Origin: Monoplex corrugatus
Lineage: Eukaryota; Mollusca; Gastropoda; Littorinimorpha; Ranellidae
Direction: 5' to 3'
Length of the DNA stretch: 64,000 nucleotides
Assembly: GCA_030674185.1 (NCBI GenBank)
Contig: JAPXFY010000015.1
Span: forward strand, 18,653,989-18,717,988
In this document: one piece after another, positions 35,931-47,200 of the stretch
Layout: every line of letters begins with the position of its first letter
Numbering within the stretch: position 1 is the first letter of the stretch
The notes under the pieces: generated by a model
Seen by the model: only the letters and a program-made list of their open reading frames with translations
Databases searched by the model: none
Told to the model about the DNA's origin: nothing
Made by a program: the position numbers and the translations under genes

Positions 35931-36018
35931 TTAAATGCAGGAAGCTGGTGGATAGGGTGAGAGTTGAAGGGTTAAGTTTTTGCAGTTGGTAGACAGGATG
36001 CTTGAGTCAAAGGGTTAA
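35931..36018. mobile_element. TTAA palindromic MITE, copy 10, 3' half
   Basis: TTAA, then GCAGGAAGCTGGTGGATAGG through GAGTCAAAGGGTTAA. The left arms are absent. This is the mirror image of the half-element at 26246. Confidence 0.75.
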
Positions 36019-36029
36019 TGTAAGTAACT

Positions 36030-36385
36030 GTTTAGGGGCCTTGGAGTGCAGTCACACTGCCAGTGGGGGTTGTGTATCCATAGGGAATGGGCTGAAGGAA
36101 GCTGGCTGCCTATATTATCCATGTCCTGACTTGTGTGAGGGCCAGCATCGCCCCATAAAAAGTAGGGCCCTGGGCCAGTAGCTTGACTACACATTGTACA
36201 CATCACTTGAGACTGGCTTGGCCTCCCTTGCCTCCCTTTATAAAAAAAACTGCAGAGGAGGCAGCCAGTCCTGTTTTTGAAGTTGGTGTTTGTTGGCTGT
36301 CTGTGAGGGTGCAGCTGGGATTTGGGAGAGTAGGTCAACAAACTTGGGACAGAGTCAGGCACTGATCCTTTTGTGGAAATTTGGA
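36030..36385. repeat. Dispersed repeat C, copy 2
   Basis: Colinear with copy 1 at 35430-35760. The 3'-half MITE lies between the two copies. A poly-G run of about 20 occurs downstream at 36528-36549. Confidence 0.6.
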
Positions 36386-36389
36386 ATTG

Positions 36390-37690
36390 CTTTGGGAGTA
36401 AGTTTGAAGATCTGGGCTTCTCCTTATCACATAAACCATTGCTATGAGTGAGGGGGAGGTGTTTTTTCTACCGTTACATATATTTTTTTTGAGTGTCAGC
36501 TTCCTAGAAAGTTTATAGTTGTGTTTGGGGGGGGGGGGGGGGGGGGGGAGGAGGAAAGGAATAACTGGTATATTTGATCAGGTTTTGCAAGGGGAGACAG
36601 TTTTGTTTGTATGAACGGCACATTCTTTTCATCTCTATGTTCTCCCGGTCATATACTTTTAATAAAAAGATTTTTTATTTTCAACAAGGTACAAAGACAA
36701 ACAATATGAATGGTTTTTAAGTATCCCCCTCCTCTCTCTCTCTCTTTCTCTCTCACTCTCTCCCCCCTCCTGCCTTGCTCTTTCATATTGACACAAACAC
36801 ACTTGCTGTGAAAGGGTGACAAACGCTTGTTTTCATAAACTCTTAATGCAGTTTGTCTGGTTATGGCTCAGTCTGATGCACTCTTCAAACATAATTTGCA
36901 CTTGAGCATCAGCGCTGTTAAAAGTGCTTTTTAAGCGCTTGTTTTATCTTTGTTGTAAGTTGGAATGTCTCCCTGAACTTTCCCAACAAACGTTGGCCAG
37001 AATTTGAAACTAATGGCTAGGAAGCTTGGAGTTTGGAATGGGGGGCAGTAGAAGAAAACTAGAATCCCTCACGTTCTGGAGAATGCTATGACCTTCATGG
37101 AGTGAATGAGGTTGGCATTGTGTAATCATGGAAACGGCAGCCTTCATTGTTTTGCATTCCTGTGCCGATTGACTGTGGAATAAATGTCAAGGCTGTGTAA
37201 TGATGGGTGGCTGGTTGGTTGGGATTTAATCGTGAATGTGATTCAGCCTGTATGTGGGGCTGCTGTCCCTTTTATCTTACGTAATGCCTGCTGTGGACTA
37301 AGTGTGGGGGTAATCTACTTTGTTTTGTCTTTGTCACTGCTTTTTTTTTTCCTTCCTGCCCCCACCTCCTTTCCATTTTTAAACGAACATAGTTTTATTC
37401 TGTGTCTCTCTCTGTCTCTCTCTCTCTCTCTCTCACTCTCTCTCTCTCCACACACACACACACACTTTTTGAAACTTTTTTTTTTTATGCGTCTTTTGTT
37501 TCATCACAGACATCTTAACATACAATGTGGCAACAGAAGAATGATAACGACAAAAATTTTTACACATACTCCACATAGTATACAGAACATACATAATGAT
37601 ATTTTATACATTGGAAGTTTAAAAGTGAAATTAAGATTTAGCACATGTCAATATTTCCCCTATGAACTCGGCATACACACAAATTGGTGC
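36390..37690. other. Intronic stretch, partly non-repetitive
   Basis: The 36830-37200 segment is repeat-free and of balanced composition. CT repeats (37400-37450) and a T run follow. A 293-codon frame beginning at 37184 runs across CT and CA microsatellites and is not credible as protein. Confidence 0.4.
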
Positions 37691-37734
37691 ACTGGCTCTA
37701 CAATGACGCACACAGACACATGTGCACACAGACA

Positions 37735-37754
37735 CATGTGCACACAGACACACG

Positions 37755-37786
<32 letters not shown>

Positions 37787-37801
37787 GCACACCACACGCG
37801 C

Positions 37802-37858
<57 letters not shown>
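37735..37858. repeat. (CA)n microsatellite with ACACATGTGCAC units
   Basis: Three CAGACACATGTGCACA-type units (37705-37750) lead into a CA array with a central CGCGCAA break. Confidence 0.95.
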
Positions 37859-37859
<1 letters not shown>

Positions 37860-38449
37860 GTCAATCTGAATTATTCTCCCCATCTCCACTCAAAGGAAGA
37901 TCAGTTCATGGGGGGAAAAAATCCATATTCTATTGGCATCATGACATAAATAAACAAAGCACCCCACTCTCAGGGCAAGTGGATGCCAGCAGAAACAGAA
38001 GAAATACAGGAGCGAATTGCATAATGTGGAGGGAGGTAACGGTAAAGGGGGGAGATGCAGGTTGAGCTAAAAACAAGGAACGGTGGGAATCTGTGCTGTT
38101 GAAGAGAGGATAAAGACAAGACAGTCATTGTGTGTTGTGATGGCGATGATGGCAGTTGCAGTCTGATGATGCCTTCAGCACATGGCTGGGAAAGGTGAAC
38201 CAGGCCATCATCTCTGCGTGGATTGGTAAACCATGTCAGCCACTAGAAATGATGTTAGCGGTTTTTTTGATACAGGAAAGTGGGGGGTGGGTGGGGAATG
38301 TGGTCCCTATGTCATGGAGCAGAACCTTCCCAGCTACATCCCCTCTTTCTTTGAGAATGGGGGGAAGTGTTTTGTTGATATGATGGGTTAGATTATCTAG
38401 CTTTTGAATATAGATTTTTTTGTTCAGTTTCCTTTTGTGAACACAGGAA

Positions 38450-39765
38450 AAAAGTATCAGGGATACAGATTCTTTTGTGAACTAATATCATAGGCTTACA
38501 GATCCCTTTGTGAACTAATATCGCAATATAGGCATACAGATCCCTTTGTGAACTAATATCATAATAGAGTCACACAGATCCCTTTCTGAACTATTATCAT
38601 AGGCATACAGGTTCCTTTGTGCGCTAATGTCATAGGCATACAGATCCCTTTGTGCGCTAATGTCATAGGCATACAGATCCCTTTGTGCGCTATTGTCATA
38701 GGCATACAGATCCCTTTGTGCACTGTCATAGGCATACAGATCCCTTTCTGAACTAATATCATAGGCATACAGATCCCTTTCTGAACTAATGTCATAGGTA
38801 TACAGATCCTTTTCTGAACTAATATCATAGGTATACAGATCCTTTTCTGAACTAATATTATAGGCAAACAGATCCCTTTGTGAACTAATATTATAGGCAT
38901 ACAGATCCCTTAGTGAACTAATATTATAGGCATACAGATCCCTTTGTGAACTAATATTATAGGCATACAGATCCCTTTGTGAACTAATACTATAGGCATA
39001 CAGATCCCTTTGTGAACTAATATTATAGGCATACAGATCCCTTAGTGAATTAATATTATAGGCATACAGATCCCTTAGTGAACTAATATTATAGGCATAC
39101 AGATCCCTTAGTGAACTAATAATATTATAGGCATACAGATCCCTTAGTGAACTAATATTATAGGCATACAGATCCCTTAGTGAACTAATATTATAGGCAT
39201 ACAGATCCCTTTGTGAACTAATATTATAGGCATACAGATCCCTTTGTGAACTAATATTATAGGCATACAGATCCCTTTATGAACTAATATTATAGGCATA
39301 CAGATCCCTTTGTGAACTAATATTATAGGCATTACAGATCCTTTTCTGAACTAATATTATAGGCATACAGATCCCTTAGTGAACTAATATTATAGGCATA
39401 CAGATTCATTTGTGAACTAATATAGGCATACAGATCCCTTTGTGAACTAATATAGGCATACAGATCCCTTTGTGAACTAATATAGGCATACAGATCCCTT
39501 TGTGAACTAATATCATAGGCATACAGATCTCTTTGTAAACTAATTTAGGCATACATATCCCTTTGTGAACTAATATCATAGGCATACAGATCCCTTTTTG
39601 TGCTAATGTCATAGGCATATAGATCCCTTAGTGGATAAATGTCAGACAGATCTCTTTGTGGACTACTATAGGCATATAGATCCTTTTGTGAACTCAGGAA
39701 AAAAAATAATATCATAGGCGTACAAATCCCTTTGTGAACTCAGAAAGACAGATAAAAAGAATAGG
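38450..39765. repeat. 33-bp minisatellite, roughly 38 copies
   Basis: Head-to-tail copies of ATAGGCATACAGATCCCTTT followed by GTGAACTAATATT span about 1.3 kb. Variants cluster: GTGCGCTAATGTC units at 38615-38700, TTAGTGAACT units at 38910-39180, and 30-bp units lacking the final TATT at 39415-39500. Because 33 is divisible by 3, the minus strand gives a periodic 11-residue frame (M-P-M-I-L-V-x-K-G-I-C). Units of other lengths interrupt it, and no start or splice context supports expression. Confidence 0.95.
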
Positions 39766-41060
39766 TATACAGATCAAGATGCTGCGTTCATGTTTATCAC
39801 GTTTTATTTTGTGTGTCTGAAGAAAATTGGAGCAGACGTAGACAGGATTGGATTGACCACTGTTTATTGATGGATCATTATTGTGTCCAGTGTTTAGACG
39901 ACTGTAGTAAACTTTTAAATTCAATAAATGAGTAAGTATTTAATTAAACTCCCAGTACCTGATCGGCATCAGTTTGTCACTGAAAAATTCATTAGTCAAA
40001 TGTATTTAAAGGAACATATTGTGAGAAATGTGTTCAGAGTATTAAAAGGCTCTTGTTACAGTGTTAGTATATGATATTACTAGATCATCCTGTTTATCCA
40101 AATTTCAATAAAACTGTGGAAACTTTAGCTACCATTGGTTTACTTTCATGCATGTGAGGAACATGAACAGTATACACAACATTGTCAATAAAATACAGTG
40201 AACAGTTGTGTTAATACGAAAACAGTAGATTCAGAATTTTGAGAGAAGTCTTTCAGTATCAAAACACACAATTACAAACTTTTTAAAAAATCATCTCTTT
40301 CTTACACACAGTCATGCACGTATGCATATCAGACATCATCATTTTCAAACAATTCCTCTTAATGCCCTTCTGTGACTTGTGACTTAACTACATGCTCAAT
40401 GTTGATGTTCCCAGTGTTGCTCAGAAATTCCTCATGGGCTTGACCATAGTTTTTCTGTATTGAAAATTGCTTCCTTGTATTTTGAATGAGTTTATTCTTT
40501 ACTCAGGAAAGACTTCATTTTCTCAGCTGCGTATCTCAGATTTCTGAAGACATAGGCCAAGCAGTGTGTTTATGTTAAGAATGTATTAATATACCTCTGT
40601 GTGAGTGTGGTGTGTGTGTGTGTGTGTGTGTGAGTGAACCAAAAAACAAGATAACAAAGCACACACACGAAACACACACACACACACACACAACATATCA
40701 CCAGGTGATGTCATTTTAAAATATCATTGCATCATTTGAAATGAAGTAATAGCCCAGTTTTTAATAAAAAGTTTGGCTTCAAGCAATTTTACTTTTTTTT
40801 TCCCTCTGATGAGAGAGAAGATGATCTCCTTGAACAAGTTGATGCTTTTTCATTCTCTCTTTAAGAGACGGATCTAATGTGGACATATTTCTCGAGTTTA
40901 GGTAAGCATAGATCTATTCTGCCTTTTGAGTGTGTTGTTAAAACTTGATTGAATTGTTGTATGACTTGTAGGCTATATTCCTATCCAAAGCTGTAAAATT
41001 TTATGCTTGTGTCTGACAGTAAGCCGGGAAACAATATTTATAAGGGTATGGATTTATTCC
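39766..41060. other. AT-rich intronic stretch
   Basis: No exon is seen. A TG array and a CA array in inverted order (about 40607-40632 and 40660-40692) could form a hairpin. Confidence 0.45.
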
Positions 41061-41077
41061 TTATTTGCAGCGCTGTC

Positions 41078-41081
41078 TCTC

Positions 41082-41171
<90 letters not shown>

Positions 41172-41250
41172 TTTCTCTCTTTCTCTCTTTTTCTCTCTCT
41201 CTCTCTCTCTCTCCCCCTCCCCCCCCTCTCTTTCTCTCTCTACCCCCATC
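41078..41250. repeat. Long (CT)n microsatellite
   Basis: A pure CT array of about 85 bp continues as imperfect CT/C-rich sequence. A short TG array follows at 41273-41306. Confidence 0.95.
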
Positions 41251-41647
41251 AGAAACGCTGTTAGTGAATGTGAGTGTGTGTGTGTGTATGTGTGTGTGTG
41301 TGTGTGCTTGCGCATTTGCTTCACAGAAATAGACTTGCGTTCGACAACACACACACATAGTACAAGATAACACGATTATGCACACATGATAAAAAGTGGT
41401 GTTATGTCGTACAGATGTAACCTATTCATGAACTTGAATTTTTCCTTATGATGCGATTGCAGTTGCACTATGCTGTTTTGTTTGACATTTGTCTATATGT
41501 TCAAAATAATTGAGGGAAAAAAAAGGGGGGAGAAGTGGTATTATACACACTAATAAGATTTTGATACTTGTTTCTTTTTCTATTTACTGGTTCCTAAACC
41601 CATTACCATTTAAAGATTTATAGGCCTTGTTATAGATGAGATAGAAT

Positions 41648-41935
41648 TGTCTTTTTATTCTGTAGAACTACACCTTTTTATTCTGTAGAACTACACCTTT
41701 TTATTCTGTAGAACTACACTTTCTTTTTATTCTGTAGAACTACACCTTTTTATTCTGTAGAACTACACCTTTTTATTCTGTAGAACTACTTTCTTTATCT
41801 GTAAACTACACCTTTTTATTCTGTAGAACTACACTTTTTATTCTGTAGAACTACACCTTTTATTCTGTAGAACTACACTTTCTTTTTATTCTCTAGAACT
41901 AACTTTTATCTCTAATACACCTTTTTATTCGGTAG
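41648..41935. repeat. 23-bp minisatellite, about 12 copies
   Basis: The unit is CTTTTTATTCTGTAGAACTA plus CAC. Some units gain TTT or lose ACC, which varies the period. Confidence 0.92.
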
Positions 41936-42537
41936 TTCTGAGTATACCTTCTGAGAAAAACCTTTGTTGGCAGGATTGATTTGAAAGAAAGTGGTTAATT
42001 TTTTTTCAACAATATGCTAGCACATGTTAATATAAGTACACAACTCTGAATATCTAATTTAGATTAATCTCATTGATAGAACCAAGAATAAACTTGCACC
42101 AGAATGTTGTCAGCTGATGATGTATTCTTTGTAATAGGTGCCATTGTAAACGCAAAAGACCCTGTACTCCTGCCATCGTGTATTATGTTACAGGCAGTCC
42201 AGAATATAAAGAGAAAAGATGGAAAAGGAAGTCAAGATGATCACGGAATATTTATATTGTCCTTTCTTTCAGTGAAATAAATAAATATGTACAAACACAT
42301 ATGCGCCTCCACCCGCACAAATAACAGAAACTTGCATACATGCATACACAGGTATGTGAATTGTATATACCTTTAACATTTCTGTTCACTACATCCTTTT
42401 TGTTTGTTTTTTTTAACTGTGAAAAAGGGAGACTGTTAGAGAGGTTTGACCATCTTACTATTCTTTTAACACACACACCCCCCCCCCACCCACCCCTAGA
42501 TTGTGTATGCAAACAACAGGTGAAAAGGTGAAAAACA

Positions 42538-43085
42538 CCCCTGTGGGGATGCCAGGGGCTCTTTCACTAGTTTCATTATAAATGGTATCCCCATCTTCTG
42601 GAAATTCTGTGCTAGAAATTTCCTCTTTACTGTCACTCTCTTTGTTTCTTTCTTCTGATCATTTTCAGTCTTGCTGGTCCATTCACCCGTATGTGTTCAA
42701 TACAGTCTTGCATACAGTCTCTTGGGATCGATAATTTGGTACGTGTATTAAGTGCATTTTTGGCTCTGGGGAAATGGAGATGGGGCAGCAGTTTTAGGTA
42801 ATTTTAGGCCCGTTTTGATATATGTTTTAGTGTCCTTAGGTATGTTACAATTTGCATTCAGCTTCGTTTCTTGAATCCCCTGTGTGATACATTGGACGGA
42901 GTGTTCAGTGCCAGGGACATCTCCTTAGATTATGTGCACGAATGCATTGATATTTGTAGGCCTACTTAATTTTTTTTCCTCTTTTTTTTTTTTTTTTTTT
43001 CTTCCCCAGTTGAAGTATTGTGTATAGTCCTGATATGGCTCTACACAGTTGGCTGGGCTTTAAACGAAAATAACAGTAACAAGGT
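42538..43085 (+). repeat. Dispersed repeat family B, most complete copy
   Basis: The 5' part begins CCCCTGTGGGGATGCCAGGG and runs through GGAAATTCTGTGCTAGAAAT and TGCTGGTCCATTCACC. The middle has GGCTCTGGGGAAATGGAG. The 3' part carries CACGAATGCATTGATAT, TCCTGATATGGCTCTACACA and GGCTGGGCTTTAAACGAAAA, ending AATAACAGTAAC. All these words recur at 49063-50220 and 53455-54440. At about 540 bp it is the best available reference copy. No ORF is evident. Confidence 0.75.
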
Positions 43086-43160
43086 GAAAAATGATTATGT
43101 GCCAGGTGTGTCATGAGCATGTGTAGGTCTTAAAGGATTGAGATTCATTTGAAAGTCAGC

Positions 43161-43231
43161 TTAACCCTGTCATTTCTCCACCCTGTCTACCAGCTTTCTG
43201 CTGGAGGATGGTGAAGGAGTGAATGGTTTAA
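43161..43231. mobile_element. TTAA palindromic MITE, copy 11, short form
   Basis: Only one arm pair survives: TTAACCCTGTCATTTCTCCA and GAAGGAGTGAATGGTTTAA around GCTTTCTGCTGGAGG. At 71 bp it is the simplest hairpin form of the family. Confidence 0.65.
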
Positions 43232-43439
43232 AGCTGCCCCCTTCCTCTCTCTCTCCTCTCTCCCCCCCCCCCCCCCCCCCCTGTCCTCCTCACATGATTT
43301 TTTAAAAATCTATTATACACAAGAAATCAGACAAGCACAAACATTACAATACCTTACAAATCAGTCAGCATTTACAAGGAATGTTGTTTCCAGTGACTTC
43401 CAAACATTGTTATGTCAGAAGATGAAGTCTTTCTGAAAA

Positions 43440-43800
43440 GGGGGGGAGAGTGACGTCAGGTGGCAAGCATCCGTTCCTGGGTGGAGTCCAGCCACCCCTT
43501 TCCCCCTCTTGCACCCAAACATGTAATCTTTTGCCATTGGCACACACAACACAGCCCCTCTAGCCGTCCTGTTACCTGCTGGTACAGACAGGCTGACAGG
43601 CCAGGTAATAGGGAAGAGCAGGCAAGCGTTTACTTAGCACACAAACACGCTTACAGGTACAGAGGACCACCCAGGGTCGCCGCCTAGGTGTGAAACTGCT
43701 CTCTTGTCTGAGGCTACCCCAACGGCTCACTGCTCACATTTACCACCTACCACCCTCTCCACGCGCCCTCCCTCCCTCCCCCCCCCCCCCCCCCCCCCTA
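43440..43800. other. GC-richer intronic block ending in poly-C
   Basis: A non-repetitive block with open frames in two registers, followed by C-rich sequence (poly-C at 43778-43798). I recognise no domain or exon. Confidence 0.3.
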
Positions 43801-44166
43801 TACCCTGCAAAGTGCTGGGAAGGGTGTTGTAAAGAGATGCTTCGTTACATCAGTTAGTTGGAGGCTTTATACTCGACAAAAGGTTTGACCCGTCCACTTG
43901 ACAAATGGGCAAACGCTTGGCTTTGTTGATTTCAGGCCGTTTTGAGATAAGGGGGGTTGAAAGTGAAGGTATGTTCAGCGTCACCAGTCATGGTCCTGGA
44001 TTTGATCTGACACGTTTTGACAGTCTGTGCTTTGTGTCTCCAGTCGCCGATATGAAGACAGGGAATTAGTTTACACAAACATTACAGCAGGAATCCCAGC
44101 TTTGAATTAAGAGTTTTCCCCAAGACATGACCTATCTGAGCTCTGTAAGAGAGATTCTGCAATCCG

Positions 44167-44314
44167 TTAACCCTTTGACTCCCGTACCCTATCCACCAGC
44201 TGCAAATACTTAACCTTTTGATTCCCTCACCCTTTCCACCAGCTTCCTGCCCTTTGCTAGCATGGTTGGCATTGCAGGATGCTGGTGGACAGGATGTGGG
44301 AGTGAAAGGGTTAA
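44167..44314. mobile_element. TTAA palindromic MITE, copy 12
   Basis: The left end is TTAACCCTTTGACTCCCGTA and the right end is GTGGGAGTGAAAGGGTTAA. The centre is shortened, with TTCCTGCCCTTTGCTAGC where the hairpin loop normally sits. Confidence 0.8.
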
Positions 44315-44422
44315 GTGTGGAAAATGGATTTCTGATACTATCTTGCCAGTCACTCGGATCTTTGTATGATCTGTTAGATGGAATTGATGGTGATATTGAG
44401 AGATTGTGTAGGACATTCTGTT

Positions 44423-44612
44423 TTAACCCTCTGACTCATGCTGCCTGTCCACCAGCATCCTGCATTGTCAACCATGCTAGCAAAGCAAAATCTTAACCCT
44501 TTGACTCCATTACCCTATCCACCAGCGTCCTGCAGGAAGCTGGTGGATAGGGTGCGAGAGTCAAAGGGATAAGTTTTTGCAGTTGGATAGGGTGCAGAAG
44601 TCAAAGGGTTAA
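44423..44612. mobile_element. TTAA palindromic MITE, copy 13
   Basis: Near full length: TTAACCCTCTGACTCATGCT on the left, a central CGTCCTGCAGGAAGCTGG hairpin, and AGAAGTCAAAGGGTTAA on the right. It lies about 110 bp from copy 12. Confidence 0.85.
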
Positions 44613-45304
44613 AAGAAATCACTGTCAAAACACACACACACAAAAAGATAACTGAATATGTACAACAAAATATGTAATATATATACCAGTTCAACGTGCA
44701 TGTAAAGCCTCTTTCATCCACACCCCCCACCCCTCTTTTTTTTTTCTTTGCATACATACATGTGGATGTACACAAATATGTATGCACACATGTGCATTCG
44801 CTCGTTCATGTGCGAACGCACATACTTTGACAGATTGCAGCTCCACTCCTCGGCCACCCAGCACCCCACCCCTCCCCAGTTTTTGCTGACAGCAACATTA
44901 GGTAGATAGGAAGACTGTAATTGTCTTGTGTTGAGGATGGCACAAACATCAGAAAGACGTAAGTAAACGGGGAGATAGCTGGCTAGCTGAGGCAAGCTAA
45001 AGAGGCAAGCTTGTCCATATTGAGAGGCTTGTGTTCTTGTAGTTGCTGGTGTCCTCATAAAACACAACATGGCCACCTGCTATCCCTTCTCACATGACAG
45101 AATTTATGAAAACATCACATGTGGCACTGGTCGATTTCAGGCGCTGGTGGGCAACACTTTTCTGTCTAATCTGTCCTCTGGATAATTTCCCTGGCTTATT
45201 TACAAGGTTGTGGTGGCTGGCTGGTGGTGGTTGTTTTGTGGGGGTTTTGTTTTCCAATTTCTGAACTTGCTTTAGTAACTTAATCCAAAGCAGATGCTAT
45301 TCAC

Positions 45305-45460
45305 AGATTGTTAGAGTAGTTAATGGTAATTTATTATATGATACTTACAGACTGTTATAACAGTTAATTACTTTTTATATCTTTCCACACCAATTTATTA
45401 TAATTATGATATGTACAGACTGTTGTAACAGTTAATTACTTTTTATATCCTTCCACGACA
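45305..45460. repeat. 86-bp duplication
   Basis: ACAGACTGTTATAACAGTTA with ATTACTTTTTATATC is repeated, and an older partial copy sits at the left end (ACAGATTGTTAGAGTAGTTA). Confidence 0.8.
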
Positions 45461-45765
45461 TGGCATTTGTGATGGTAGCATGCATGTATGCAGTGTGTGT
45501 GTGTACACATACACGCATCCACATACTAACACCTAAGCCTCTCTCGCTCACACACATACATGTACATGCATACACAAACACACTCACACCTGCATATGCA
45601 TGTATTGGTGTGTGTTTATGCACATAAGTCTGTCCAACAAAATGTTTCGTGTCTTAAAGAAGGTGAAACAAGTTAGTAAAACAGAAATGGAAGAGGGTTT
45701 CATGACCTCTTGGGGGAAAAAGCTTAGAGACAATCGTAAGATTTAACAAGCTTAAAACACACGCA

Positions 45766-45847
<82 letters not shown>

Positions 45848-45860
45848 CACACACACAGAA
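45766..45860. repeat. (CA)n microsatellite
   Basis: A pure CA array of about 75 bp with a CTACACAC end. Confidence 0.95.
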
Positions 45861-46997
45861 AAGAAAAGGACAGAAAATAATCCCCCAAGAGATGATTAAA
45901 GACCTGCCGAGGGAAAGAGTCGTAAATGTGAAGTGGAATGGCAGGAGCGGACATCAAGTGAAGATAGCAGTTGCATCCTCTTGGTCTTGTTCTTTCCCTA
46001 TGTGTATTAATTGCACCTTTAAAGGCTTTGAAGATTGCAGTCAAGACACAAGGTCGCTAACCCTGTCCCTCATTTGTTTGCTGGGGATTTTATTCCTTCT
46101 CGTTTCAAAGACTTGTTTGATGTAATGGGGTCTATGGGGGTGCTTGTACTTCAAAAGTATAGGTTCGGGTTGTCTCGTTTTATTGGATGTTTAGTTGAAA
46201 GCAAGGCGATTCATTAAGTGGAACCTTTCACATCTGAAGAAATAAAATTCTTATTCTGAAGTATTTTGTACTCTGGTGTGTACTCTCTGCCAGGCAGCTA
46301 GCTGTCTTGTTTGAAATTTTTTTGTGCGAGTTCTGTAAGTGTTGTATGCAGGAATTTACACTGTATGGAAGTGTGTCGTGTAGCAAGTCTGTTACGAAAG
46401 ATTATGTGCTGCTTATTAATATTATTGTGCAGAAATAGAAAAGGCGAGTTTTATTAAAATTCATCATGCAGCTTTATCTTGTTATCTTGTTATAGCTTTC
46501 TCATTATTCTAATCTTACCAGTGAGTAGTGGTAAGCATACAGTTACATGCATCACATTCACAGTGAGGTTCTCTGGACAAACGGCTTGTGTATGCATTTC
46601 CATCTTCATCTGCTACTCACATTATATGCACATCCAATTTTTTTTATTTCTTCTTCTTCTCTTCTTCTTCCTCTGGCATTTGTTCATATGAGCTCATGAG
46701 TTTAATGAATACACATTCAATTTTATATTTTAATAATATCCTTTTTTGGATAACATTTTGTTTTAGTAATGGCAGATTCAGAACACATTCATATGACTGA
46801 ATCAAATGAGTAACTCCATCATTTTCTGTACTTTTGTTTTTTGTTTCGTGTTGTTTTGTTTTGTTTATTGATGTATTTTTTCCTTGGAGGAACCAGAAAA
46901 TTTTAAATAGTCATTCATTATTAAAGTTTAGCAGGCATTCACTGCCAAAGTCTGTATTATGTCTTACAGAGATAGATATCCAGGCATAGTGTGTGTT

Positions 46998-47065
46998 CTG
47001 AACCCTTTCACCATTTATCCGCTAGCATCATGCTGGTGAATAAAGTGAGGGAGTGACTGGATTAA
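46998..47065. mobile_element. TTAA palindromic MITE, copy 14, degenerate
   Basis: AACCCTTTCACCATTTATCC pairs with AAAGTGAGGGAGTGACTGG and ends ATTAA. One short hairpin only; assignment rests on the partial arm match. Confidence 0.45.
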
Positions 47066-47138
47066 AGGGCTGATTTCCAGTTATAATTGGTTTTCACATT
47101 GAAAGTCCATAAATTGAGTATGTAGATACATATATATA

Positions 47139-47200
47139 TAGATGGTGTGTGTGTGTGTGTGTGTGTTGTGTTGTGTGTGTGTGTGTGTGTGTGCACATAC
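47139..47200. repeat. (TG)n microsatellite
   Basis: A TG array with GTTGTGTTG interruptions after an ATATATATAG lead-in. Confidence 0.9.

Noticed and set aside
37184..38065. A 293-codon plus-strand open frame
   Set aside because: It runs through T, CT and CA microsatellites, so most of its length is Leu/Ser or His/Thr repeat. No domain, and no splice or start context.
38559..38900. Periodic 11-residue protein on the minus strand of the 33-bp minisatellite
   Set aside because: Open only because the period is a multiple of three. Frames break where units change length and no promoter or splice signal is visible.
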